DNA of 64,000 nucleotides from Emydura subglobosa. Lineage: Eukaryota > Chordata > Testudines > Chelidae. Both the position numbers and the translations under genes were made by a program. Positions 25,465 through 35,939 of the stretch are shown piece after piece. Numbering within the stretch: the first letter of the stretch is position 1; each line of letters starts with the position of its first letter. The stretch covers positions 79,403,554 to 79,467,553 of the forward strand of contig ML679956.1 of the NCBI GenBank assembly GCA_007922225.1, written 5' to 3'. The notes below the pieces were generated by a model. It searched no databases, was not told the origin of the DNA, and saw only the letters and a list, made by a program, of their open reading frames with translations.

Positions 25465-26320
25465 CCAGATAGGCACTGATTGCCCATCAAGACCCTCCAA
25501 GACCATCCTCAGAGTGATGAGGTATGCAATGAGTGCAGCCTAACCCCCATGTCACCACAAGGATCTTTCTAGCAGCTGGAAGAAAGTATAAATGAAGGAC
25601 AGTGACATCATCACTGGGTCGCTTTCCTCCCCCATCTTAACAGCTGGAAGATCGTCTGGAAGACAAAGACTTTGAACTGGGGAGATTGGTCCCACGCTAG
25701 GAGGGGAATCTAGCCTGTGTATTAGGAACTGAGAGCTGCCCATAACAACTATTAGTGTGAGAAAAGCGGCTTGATTCAAATCTTGCTTAGTTTGCTAAAG
25801 TTAAAATTTAGACTGAGTTTCTATTTTTATTTCTTAGGTAACCAACTTTGATCTCTGTGCCTGCCACTTATAATCACTTAAAATCTATCTTCCTGTAGTT
25901 AATAAATCTCTTTTATATTTTACCTAAAACAGAGTGATTTTTGTTGAAGTGCTTGGGGAATCTTAGCTCAGATTACAAAGGCTGGTGCATGTCCACTTTC
26001 TTGTGATGAAGTGGCGAACTAATTAATGAGCTTACACTTACTTTCCAAAGTAGTCTTGAGCCGTGTAAGAAGGTATATTTCTGGGGTGCAAGTCTGCGGT
26101 GATTGACTGGTGCCTTTCTCTATATGATTCAGGAGTGGCTCAGAGTATTCATGTCATTTAATAGGATGTGGTGCTCCACATGCTGATGGCTGACTGATCA
26201 CAGTGCCTAGAGGGGTTTGCTGCTTGTCACTGGGACTGAGAGGCAGCTCAGGCTGGAGAGTTAAGGGGGCACAAGGGTCCCACAGTTCCAGATTGTACCC
26301 CGGGGATTCCATTATACTTC
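25465..26320 (+). mobile_element. LTR-like block inserted between two CR1 fragments
   Basis: This non-coding stretch of about 850 bp has the wording of a repeated turtle element ('ttgaagtgcttggggaatct', 'gatgaagtggcgaactaatt', 'tgcctttctctatatgattc', 'gtggtgctccacatgctgat'). It carries an AATAAA-like signal near 25901 ('taataaatctc'), as expected of a solo LTR. No retroviral genes flank it. The ends and a target duplication were not resolved; it may equally be an unclassified transposon. Any viral ancestry would be a long-dead fragment. Confidence 0.5.
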
Positions 26321-26321
26321 T

Positions 26322-27475
26322 GTAAGGCATTTGACTTGGTACTGTATGACATTATGATTATAAAAACTGGAACAAAACAAAATCAACATGGCACACAGTA
26401 AATGGAGTAAAAACTAGCTAGCTGATTGGTCTCAAACAGTATTGTAAATGTAAATCATCAAGCAGGTGTGTTTCTAGGGGGGTCCTGTAGGGATCAATTC
26501 TTGGTCCGACACTATTCAATATTTGTATCAATGTCTGGAAGAAAACAAAATATCACTGATTAAGTTTGCAGATGACTCAAAGACTGGAGGAGTGGTAAAT
26601 AACGAAGGATAGGTCACTGATAGAGCGCGATCTGGATCACTTGGTGAGCTGGGCACAAACGAAGAACATGCTTTCCAATATGATCAAATGTAAAGTCATA
26701 CATGTAGGAACAAAGAATGTAGGCCATACTTACAGAATGGGGGAATCTACCTCAAGAAACACTAATTCTGAAGAAGATATGGGCATCATGATGGATAATC
26801 ACCTATGCAATGCTGTAGCCAAATGGGCTAATGCGATCATTGGAAGCATAAACATGGGACTGCTGAGTAAAAGTAGAAAGGTTATTTTAGGTCTGTATTT
26901 GGCACTGGTGCAACTGCTGCTGGAATACTGTGTCCAGTTCCGGTGTCCACAATTCAAGAAGGATGCTGATAAATTGGAAAGGGTCCAGAGAAGAGCCACG
27001 AGAATAATTAAAGAATTGGAAAATATGCCTTACAGTGGTAGACTTAAGCAGCTAAATCTATTCAATTGATCAAAATGAAGACTAAAGAGTGATGATCACA
27101 GTTTATAAGTACCTACACGGAAACAAATATTTGACAATGGGCTCTTCAATGTAATAGACAAAGGTATAACATGATCCAACGGAAGTTCAAGCAAGACAAA
27201 TTCAGATTAGCAGTAACACACCGTGAAAACTGTGTATTTATTCCTACCCTTTGTTTCCAGTGTTTTAACCAGTTACTGATCCATGAGAGGACCTTACCTA
27301 GGGCTGTGGTGGATTCTCCATTACTGGAAATTTTTAAATCAGGACTGGATGTTTTTCTAAAAGATCTGCTCTAGTTCAAACAAATTATTTCATGGGAGTT
27401 CTATGGCCTGTGTTAAGCAGGAAGTCAGACTAGATCATCACAATGATCCCTTCTGCCTTTATAATCTATGAATCA
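26322..27475 (+). mobile_element. CR1-clade LINE fragment, RT palm to 3' end
   Basis: It begins with palm-type KAFDLVLYDI at about 26325 and passes a decayed FADDSK motif near 26565. It then runs through an open stretch of 142 codons (26641-27069) containing GLYLALVQLLLEYCVQFRCP, KLERVQRRATRIIKELEN and LPYSGRL-like sequence. A decayed tail follows with LPRAVVDSPLLEIFKSGLDV, and a 3' UTR 'gactagatcatcacaatgat' ending near 27475. Several stops make it inactive. The terminal wording differs from the CR1 copies at 9099 and 17370, so it is another subfamily. Confidence 0.85.
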
Positions 27476-27699
27476 GCAATCTTATCACAGCCTGTTTTGC
27501 TCAACCACATGACTAGATAAAGGGCACTATATTCATCTGCAGTGGAAAGGAAATCCAGGAGTGGAAAAAAATGAAAAGGACCCATAGGTCCTGAAATGCA
27601 TTTTCATGATGAGGGAAAATTAATTCAGCAATTTAGCGCTGAGAAGGGAAGAAATGCAATGGTGCACATTACAACATCCCGCCCCTACCCCAAAACTAA

Positions 27700-27890
27700 T
27701 TTTTACCACCTAAAGTCTTTCGCCAAAAGTGTTAAAGCACTTTACAAACTGCATGTGTATCCGGATTATTAGCTTCATTCTACATGCGGGAACCTGTAGT
27801 GCAGAGGTGAAATGACTTGCCCAAATTCCAAGTTACTAGCAGATGTGTGAACAGAAGCCGTATCTCCTAATGACCAGCTCCCAACTCACT
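27700..27890 (-). repeat. MIR-like SINE fragment
   Basis: The reading 'agcactttacaaactgcatg' then 'gaggtgaaatgacttgccca' and 'agcagatgtgtgaacagaag' is the antisense MIR-core pattern (tail, CORE, gene-order reversed). Divergence is high. Confidence 0.55.
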
Positions 27891-29030
27891 ACTAGATTGT
27901 GCTGCATCAAAAAAATACTGATGCATTCTTTTGATAACATTGTCACACAGACACCAACCTTCCCCAGAAAAGCTAATTGCAAGGTTTCTCCTGTGACACT
28001 TAAACGTCTATTTCTGATGCAAACTTTGCAATACTATAATAGCTTTCCATATAATCCAGAGTTAGTGCTCTGGGATTTAATATTAAAATTGAAATTATTC
28101 CATCTCAGACAAGACATGACTCACTCAAGACCTTAACGCTGTCTGAATTTTTACTGCAAATGGGAAGAGAAGTCCTTGTTGCACTCCAATTCTACTCCGG
28201 AGTGTGAAGGTCCCAATTACACAACATTATTTCCTCTAATATAAACTCTCTATCTCTGTCTTTGTTAAAATCAAAATGACTGCATTAGCCAAGCCCTTTC
28301 TTCCTTCATTGTCTACCACTAAAGAAAGAAAATGGGGACATGAGCTTTACTGGGAGCAGGAAACCTATCAAAATAAAAGATTACATTTCACTCCTATTTA
28401 CATTTTTATTGCTTGCCTGAAAATGCCCATTGATCCACAGTGTGCTGAAATGAAGTAACTTTTAATACAAGTGCATAGTGCTCAAACTATAAGGGGTTTT
28501 ACCATTTACAGACGATCTCATCTCTGCCCTTCAGATCTAGATGCAGACATCCAAAATTATCCACAATGAAGCCAGGTGGTCTAAAGCAACCAGTGTCTCT
28601 TTGTGAAATAGTCCCATATTATGAGACTAGATTTTGGCTTTAAATAAGGCCTTTCATGCTCTGACTGCTTTGTAAAGTACTTCAGGATATCTAGTCACTG
28701 GTAGAACATTGACTGTACAAGTAAATCAGATAGCTTTTCTGGACCTTTGAAATTAAAACTTGTTTTGAAAGGAAACATTCACTATAGTTATCACCAAACG
28801 TCATGGGATCATGAAGCAAGGATCTCAGTTTACCATCGGAGAACCTCCAACAGTGTGACATTCTCCCCTCACCACTCTGCACTACTTTTCTGCACCAGAA
28901 ATAAATATACAGATATAGGTATCTAACAGATCAAGAGTCCAGAATGCTACACTCAAAGTCACACACACAGTACGTGTGCAGCATTTATTATGCATCCCAA
29001 GGCATTGTATACTACAATATTACAAATCAT
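27891..29030. other. Intronic DNA, nothing recognised
   Basis: AT-rich with short ORFs only. No exon or repeat assigned. Confidence 0.5.
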
Positions 29031-29160
29031 ATCCATGCCTCAGTTTTGCCATCTGTAAAATTGGTATAATACATATTTCCCAGGTATGATGTGAAGTTTA
29101 ATTAGTATTTGCTAGGACATTGAGATCCTCAGATAAAAGTTGCTATAGAAATTAGATCAG
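29031..29160 (+). repeat. MIR-like SINE fragment
   Basis: 'catgcctcagttttgccatc' followed by 'tgtaaaattggtataataca' is the sense MIR-type segment. The terminal part diverges quickly. Confidence 0.5.
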
Positions 29161-29689
29161 AATTAAAAACACCACTTTGATCATTTTACCACCACATGAT
29201 GAAAGGAATTCCAGATGTGAGAGGCGCAACTAAAGGGTACTTGTACATTTTTTCAGAATTGAGTGGGTAATCACAGCAGAGAGATTTAGAAGGTGTGTCA
29301 GAATATGACTTTTTAATAGCTTCTTTAAATGGCTCAAAATACCTGCTCCCTGCATCTGAACACGATCTGCTTACTTTATTTTACCTTCAAGGTTGCACCC
29401 ACAGCATCCACACACCCAAAGCGTGTAAGAACATCTATGGCTAGAAAAATCTAGGGTGTTCCCAGAGTACAGATTGGCTCAAAGGAAGGTTAAGTCCATG
29501 TTCTGGAAGGGGGTTTCCATTGTTCTGCCTGTCAAGAGTTGCTGAGCCCCTCCAGAAACAGACGCACCAGTAAAAAGTGGAGTTGGGGTGGGGTGCACAC
29601 TACTTAACTTGTGTTGGCCAAGTTTATTGCACATGCCAGGGGTCCCTGCATTCCTTGTGTGCCACCCTCCCTGCAACTTCCTTCATCTT

Positions 29690-30190
29690 CTACCTGCAGG
29701 GGTTCTGTGCGCCCTCCATAACTCCTCTTCCCATACCAGTGTCCCTCATTTGCGCCCCCCGACAGCAGAGGTTCTCTGCATGCCCCCATTCTCTCTCCCC
29801 CCATACCAGGGTCCCCTAATCTTCCCCCCATGGCAGAGGCTCATTGTGCTCCATTCCCCCTCCATGTCAAGGGCTCTCTGTGGCCCCTCTTCTCCCACCC
29901 CCATTATTCCCAACATGTCTGGAACCTCCAATCACATCCCATCAGAGTTTCTGTTTGTCCCAATCCCCCATTTATTCTAGCATCCCCCATTCATCCAAAA
30001 AGGCAGGGGCACTGTGTGAACCCTCATTTCTTCCTTTCCCCCATGACAGGGGCTGTCTGTCTGTCTCCTATTCCTCTCCCCCTCCATTCAAGAGGCTGTG
30101 TTCTCCACCTCCCATACCAGGGTCCCCAATTCTCCTCCAAAGGAAGGGGGTCTGTGTGCATGCTGCCACCATTACTCTCTGTTTGGGAGA
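29690..30190. repeat. Degenerate C-rich minisatellite
   Basis: About twelve irregular units of roughly 30-45 nt share an anchor like 'ccatnncaggggctctctgtg' followed by C-rich spacer. Anchors start near 29699, 29738, 29766, 29808, 29833, 29868, 29943, 30004, 30047, 30090, 30118 and 30144. The + strand is C/T-rich throughout. Open frames of 120-130 codons on + (29588-30218) are a consequence of the composition and repeat, not genes. Confidence 0.75.
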
Positions 30191-31469
30191 GATAAGTCAT
30201 TCAGGAAGGCAGAGATGATGTACAAGTGTTGTTATGTTGAAAGACATGCCTGGGTGCCTAAACAAGTTGTCTGATCTATAGACAATTGCAGAGGTGCTAG
30301 ATGCTGTGCTAAAGAGCTGGTAGGGATTTCATGTGTCCCCTCTTTTCCCCCCTTTTGGTTTTCTGATTTCCCCCCAAATCAATAAGGTTATGACCAACGA
30401 TGTCTAAAATATTCCTGGAAATTTTGGAATTGATCAGAAGTGGCTTACAAAAGTTACACATTACATATAGAAAGAAAAATATTACAAAAGTGTCATTGAA
30501 TTAAGAGTAAGGGCTTTGCAAGTTCAAACAATAATCTGTGGTCATTTTGCTTTAGAAAAATATGTAGCAACCAACTGGAGTTCCTTTTCCAGAGGAGCTC
30601 ACAGCTTTCCCTGGCTCTACCAGAATACTATATTCGTCTCTTCTAAGCATCATCAGCATGGCAATGACTACTCAGACACTGTCAAAAAATGGAGGACTGA
30701 GAAATCCAGCACTGGAAAGTATGGATCCCAAAGAGGGTCAAGAGACCTGCCAATGAACGAATGAACGAGCATGCGTGCGTGTGTGCGCGCGCGCGCACAT
30801 ACGCGCGCGTGCACACACAGAGGGGATGAGGCACAAATCACAAAACATTATCACAAGCAAAACAAACAAGAGATGTGGCAGATAATCTAATTGATCTAAC
30901 ATGCACATGATGGGGTCACAGTAATAAGGGCATGTCAGAGAGGTAGGTAAATTATTGCTGTAGGCTGGATCTGTGGCATTTATTGGCGTATTTTACTGTC
31001 TGAGCAATTTCAGTACTGTGGCCCATCCAATTGGACCTGATAATACATTTTATTACTAAAACCTGAACTGGAGTTTGTGATGCACAGCATTCAGCAGAGC
31101 TAGTGAAAAGAAAAAAAAGACAGAGAAAGGAATACAGTGAAACAAATTATCAGGGAAGTAGAGGAGATATCTTAAATATGAGGAAAGGGGGAAGATGGGT
31201 GTAACATTCATTAAATTGAATGAAGCAGAATACTCAGAAGGCATTTACAATAAGAGCTGTAAGGGAGAGCTGCCATGTGGAACACTGATTCAAGCTATGG
31301 CTTGTTAGGTAAAATCTGCAGACAACTTAATATGTGAGAAACAAAGGATTTAAAAATATACATTACAAAAAAGGCAGACCAAAAACAATACATTGAGAAA
31401 TTCGGGGCTGGAAAGTTTAAGAGGCCATTTAAGACAAAGTGAAAAAATACCATTCTCTCAATATTCAGC
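30191..31469. other. Intronic DNA with one alternating purine-pyrimidine tract
   Basis: Apart from the tract at 30769-30819, no repeat or exon was recognised. Confidence 0.5.
30769..30819. repeat. 51-nt strictly alternating purine/pyrimidine tract, (GC/GT/CA)n
   Basis: From G30769 to A30819 every base alternates purine and pyrimidine, with CG-rich cores 'gtgcgcgcgcgcgcac' and 'acgcgcgcgtgcacac'. Such tracts are the classical substrate for left-handed Z-DNA under negative supercoiling. The two cores are also nearly self-complementary. It follows tandem 'cgaatgaacgag'-type short repeats at 30755-30770. Confidence 0.92.
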
Positions 31470-31695
31470 CCTGAAAAACAATAATAGAGGACCTTTCACA
31501 AGAGGATCTCAAAAGATCTTTATAAATATGCAATGGTCTGTCAAGTAAGTGTTACATTTATTTTACTGATGAAGAAACTGAGGTACAGAGAAGATAAGTG
31601 ATTTGTCTTAATTCACGCAACTAGTCAGTGGCAGATCCAGGAAAAGAATCCACAAATCTTGACTCCCAGTCCTGGTCCTTAACCGTTATGGGCAC
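31470..31695 (-). repeat. MIR-like SINE
   Basis: 'ctgatgaagaaactgaggta', 'cagagaagataagtgatttg' and 'ctagtcagtggcagatccag' form the antisense MIR pattern ('gaaactgaggcacagagagg' and 'gtcagtggcagagc' in intact copies). It ends about 290 bp from a SMARCC1 exon. Confidence 0.65.
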
Positions 31696-31984
31696 ACCCA
31701 ACAGAGATAACTGCCCACATCACACATGGAAAAGATGACAAGTTCTTTTTTTAGGATGCTCACATTAGTTAAGTTTACAATGGTAGCATTAAACTATTCA
31801 CAGGGAAACAATTTCATTAAATGAGAGTGTTCAAACAGCGGAAGTGAAAGAGCACAAACACTGTATTTATTATACAAGGGATTAGCACTTAAAAGTCCCA
31901 GTGGTTTGGAACAATGGGCCATTTTTGAATAGTTCTCAACTGAAACTGGAAATCAGCTGCAGTGGGTATTTGTGTACGACAAAC

Positions 31985-32139
31985 CTTTGCTTTGGTGGCA
32001 GCTGAGGCAAGAGCAGCAGCTGCAGCTGTAGCTACATTTCCTTCAGAGATTTCATGTTCCACTTTCTTCTTTCCAGTGTCACTTTCCTTGTCTTTGCACG
32101 CATCAACGTTTTCCTTGTTCTCTTCTGCCTCCTTCTCTT
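31985..32139 (-). CDS. SMARCC1: SMARCC1 exon: end of acidic linker and Ala-rich helix
   Basis: The exon has 155 nt, entering in phase 1 and leaving in phase 0. After an acidic start (EEKEAEENKENVDACKDKES) it reads DTGKKKVEHEISEGN and the Ala-rich run VATAAAAALASAATKAK. This Ala-rich stretch leads into the coiled coil of the next exon and is nearly invariant between SMARCC1 and SMARCC2. The acceptor is ctctttag. The donor is gtttgt, a weak match to the 5' splice-site consensus, although the AAG before it helps. The first acidic part has diverged from mammals while the Ala-rich part is conserved. Confidence 0.95.
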
Positions 32140-33130
32140 CTAAAGAGATGACCCAATAATTTTTACATTCATTCTTCAGTGTTAATGACGATCACACAAG
32201 GGACAGGATTTACATAGCACGTACTTCTGTTTTCACACAGCACAAATCCATACATCAACCCATTTCAACACTCCCACTTACGTGCTTTAAGTTATTATAG
32301 CACCTCAGTATTTCTCCACATCTGCCACAGAAGCAGTTTGAACACCTCCATAAAATGTATACTCCAGAGGATCCCCCCAAAACCTTCCAGGGTGATGCTC
32401 CCAAAGTGCTTTCATTTTCTACCCCTGTTCTCTCCCCATCTTTTTCTTACTCTTAATACCAAAACAATTTTAAGTTGTATTTCCAATAAACAAATTTCAT
32501 GATCACCTCCATTTTGAGATGCAATTGGAACCTATTATCTTGCTCTGTCCTCTCCTAAAATCCCGCAGAAAAAAATCCTGTCAGAAAAGATGTGGCAGAT
32601 CCATATGATACAATCAGAACACAGATTCATGAAAGAAATGACATGGTACTTCAAAATATAGGAAGATACTTTGATTTTCCAGTACTTTATCCTCAACCAG
32701 ACAAATGAAATGATTTGCACAAGCTCGTAAGGAAACTGAGAAAGCTTGTTAGCTTTTAAACACAGAGCTGAGTTCATAGTAGCCCCATTCATCTGCTTCT
32801 TTACATTAGAAATGGGCCAACAGATTAGCAATAGGGGAAAACTCATTTATATGGCTTGTGCTCACTTTAGTTTAGCAATCTGCTCACCCACTACCTACAG
32901 CCAAGATGAAAAAAGTCCCTAAACTGAAGTATGAAATGATTTCAATATGAATTTAGTGCTTGTGCTTTTCTGTGAAATGAAGTGGAATATCTACTGCTGA
33001 ACCAAGATGCAGACCTGATGTGTGAGAGGAAATATTTCTGCCACAATTAACTTTATAATCTATTCCTACAGCTTTGCAGAAAGGCTTTTAAAACTAAAAT
33101 GCAGCTCAAGGAACAGCTGTTGTCGATTAC
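32140..33130. other. SMARCC1 intron, nothing recognised
   Basis: A compact intron of 991 bp between two linker exons. The acceptor ctctttag lies at its left edge and the donor gtaatc at its right edge. Confidence 0.7.
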
Positions 33131-33245
33131 CTGACTTAGTATCAGCAGTGACTTCATTGTCCATCTCCTTTTCTGGATTTCTCTCATTTTCTCCTTCCTG
33201 CACCTTATCACCTTCCTCGATTTCACTTTCTCCTTTGTTTTCAAC
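33131..33245 (-). CDS. SMARCC1: SMARCC1 exon: Glu-rich acidic linker
   Basis: The exon has 115 nt, entering in phase 0 and leaving in phase 1. It begins VENKGESEIEEGDKVQEGEN and continues ERNPEKEMDNEVTADTKS. The acceptor is ttctag and the donor gtaatc. It matches the mammalian segment ENKVENETDEGDKAQDGENE and onward in length and charge pattern, but with many substitutions, as expected of a disordered acidic linker between the SANT-distal region and the coiled coil. No catalytic or folded domain is expected here; residues are mainly Glu, Asp, Lys and Asn. Confidence 0.93.
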
Positions 33246-33599
33246 CTAGAATGTTAGAGGGGTGGGAAGGAAGAGAGAAAGGGAAACATAAGAAAAAATT
33301 ATTTGTTAGCTTGGTCACAGATTCTCTTTGAAATGCTCTATCATCCTTGGGAAGGTGGACTAAATTTGGGACTGCCTGTTAGCTTCCTTTCACAATCATG
33401 GTCAAGATTCTTGGGGACAAAGCAATTGCCATACTTCAACAGGGCCAGCACCAGATGTTGTTTTAGCAGACAGTACAAAAAACCCCACAATAGGGAGAGG
33501 TGGAATAATCTTGTCCCTCCACGCAGATTTCATTCTAATCCCTAATAGATAGAGACTGGTTAGAGAGGCAAGATATATTTCTCAGAACACTTTGCTATT

Positions 33600-35215
33600 C
33601 AGTTCCCACTCGTGTTGACGCTGAAATGTCTGCTGAGGGAATCTGTGATTGTATTTGGATGTCCCAGAAGATAAACCCCTGAGATCTGCACATGATTTGA
33701 CGTGCACCAGTTCCATAGTTTTATGGATTCAGGGCATAAAGACTGGGATCTTGATGACTGATGTAATACATCGCTGCTCTGTTGTCCTGCATTTATTCTG
33801 ATGAGGTAGTCCTTGATGTGTGGTAGGAAATATTAGCAAGCATAAGGGACTGCTCTGAGCTCCAATATATTGATATGGAGGGTCACCTCCTGAGAGGCCT
33901 ATTTGCCCTGAGCTCTAATGTTTTGGAATTGTGCACCCCAGCCTACGATGGAGACTTCCGTGGTGATAATCCTCCTGGGAGGAGACTGTACAAATGGAAC
34001 TCCCAAACACCTCTTTTGTGGCTCCTTCCATCAGTTCAGAGAATTGAGGCCCTTCCAAGGTACAGACGTGCTTGAGCAGACAGTCTGTTGGGAGTGTAGA
34101 TGGTTCTCAACAACGCTTGAAGACACAAAGAATGAAGTCTTGCTAGGGAAGTCACGAACGTACAGGCTGCTGTATGGCCAAGAATTTGTAGGAAAGCCCT
34201 TACAGGGTGTTTGTGGATTCCACTGAATAGTTGAAAGAAGGTTGGCCGTTGTGATAAATCTGTCCCTGGAGAAGTATGCTCTGGCAGAAGAGGAGTCCAG
34301 ACTGGCCTCTTTGTCTCTATGTTGTCTGTTTTCCAGGTAGAATTCTCCACATTGAGGTAGAGACCCAGAAATTGAGACAGAGACAGGGCCTGGCTGGCTG
34401 TCGTCTGTGCTTTGAGGAGTGATCGGCCTTTCAGGAGCAAGTCATCCAGGTATAGAAAAGAGGATTCCTATCTGGCACAGACAGGCTACTGCAGCCAATT
34501 AATGGTAGCAATCCTTGCCTACTATGAAAAGTAGGAATTGCCTGTGTGAGGGATGAATGGCAACATGAATATAAGAATCCTGAAGATGGAGGGAAACAAA
34601 TCAGTCTCCTGGATTGAGAGAGGGAATTGTTGTTGCTAGGATCACCATTCTCAACTGTTGAGAGTGGACAAAGGTGTTTAAAATTCCTGAGGTCCAGAAC
34701 TGGCCTTCAGCCTGTTTTTCTTCGGGACAAGGAAGTATTGAGAATAGAACCCTTTCCTTATGAAGTCTGACTGGACAGGTTCGATCACTCCCAGAGACAG
34801 GAGGGACTGTACCTCCTACCTTAACAGATCTATGTGAGAAGGCCCTTTTTGAGGCATGGGGTGTGTGGTAAGAAGCTGAAATAAATGGAATGGCCTGTGG
34901 AAATTACTTCTAGGATCCATCTGTCTGAGGTGATGAGCTCCCAGAAAGGAAGGAAATGGAAGACATGAGCCCCATCAGTGTGGGAGGGAGAATAGATACA
35001 ATGTAGTATCTGGAGCAGGAAATAATTTGTGACCCTTGACCAATGGGTCAAAATGGATGTTTTGAAGATGTTGCTGGCTGGGAGGTTGCTGAAGAGGATG
35101 GCGCTTTCTTTGGGCTTCTTTGGGGGTTTGATAGTTTCTGGGAGGTTCCTGGGCTGGTAGTGGATTGGCCAAGATTATTGAGCTGTCTGCCACCTGCTGT
35201 ATTTTCTTTTTGTCA
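33600..35215 (-). pseudogene. DIRS element C: reverse transcriptase and RNase H
   Basis: The minus strand reads LITSDRWILEVISTGHSI (about 34930), then EVQSLLSLGVIEPVQSDFI and YFLVPKKN-like sequence (about 34800-34720), the RT start. A frame-changed RT core follows, then an RNase H region in the ORF 34440-34036 with QFLGLYLN, HRPTFFQLFSGIHKH-like sequence, VRAFLQILGHTAACTFVTSL and RLSAQARLYLGRASIL. A DNRAAMYYI block and a 'PNTITDSLSRHFSV'-like end lie near 33800-33620. Stops and shifts prevent expression. Confidence 0.75.
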
Positions 35216-35231
35216 CAGGTGTATAGATGCA

Positions 35232-35935
35232 GATCAGTCAGCTTAACTTCAGTACCCGGAAAGATAATGGAGCAAATAATTAGGCAATCAATTTGCAAAC
35301 ACCTCGAAGTCAGAAGGTGATAAATAACAGTCAGCGTGGAATTGTCAAGAACAATTCATGTCAAACCAACCTGATAGCTTTCTTTGACAGGGTAACAAGC
35401 CTGGTGATGTGGGAAGTGGTAGATGTGGTATATCATGACTTTAATAAGGCTTTTGATACTGTCTCGCATGATCTTCTCATAAACAAATGGGAAATACAAC
35501 CTAGATGGAGCTACTATAAGGTGGATGCATAACTGGTTGGAAATTTGTTCTTAGAAAGTAATCATCAGTCTTCACAGTCAAGCTGGAAGGGCATATCGAG
35601 CAGGGTCCCGAAGGGATCAGTTCTGGGTCTAATTCTGTTCAATATCTTCATCGGTGATTTAGAGAGTACACTTATAAAGTTTGCAGACGATGCCAAGCTA
35701 GGAGAGGTTTGCAAGTGCTTTAGAGGATAGAATTAAAATTAAAAATGATCTGGACAAACTGGAGAAATAGTCTGAGGTAAATAGGATGAAATTTAATAAG
35801 GACAAATGCAAAGTACTCCACTTAGGAAGGAACAATCAACTGCACACATACAAAATGGGAAATGACTCCCTAGGAAAGAGTTATGCAGAAAGGGATCAGG
35901 GGGTCATAGTGATCACAAGCTAAATACGAAAGGCA
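35232..35935 (+). mobile_element. CR1 LINE fragment inside DIRS C, lacking its 3' end
   Basis: The + strand reads RT sequence: QRGIVKNNSCQTNLIAFFD, VVYHDFNKAFDTVSHDLL (35430-35475), [20 protein letters not shown] and FADDAKLGE with the FADD catalytic motif (about 35680). It continues to the CR1 'HLGRNNQ' region and stops abruptly near 35935, before the ORF2 tail and 3' UTR. Target-primed insertion always starts from the 3' end, so a later deletion removed it together with part of the flanking DIRS gag. Confidence 0.85.
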
Positions 35936-35939
35936 GCTC

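Noticed and set aside
25465..26320. Provirus with coding genes
   Set aside because: Only a non-coding LTR-like stretch is present. No gag, pol or env frame flanks it on either side.
29588..30218. Two overlapping + ORFs of 121-130 codons, Pro/Ser-rich
   Set aside because: They follow from the C-rich minisatellite, which suppresses stops in more than one frame at once.
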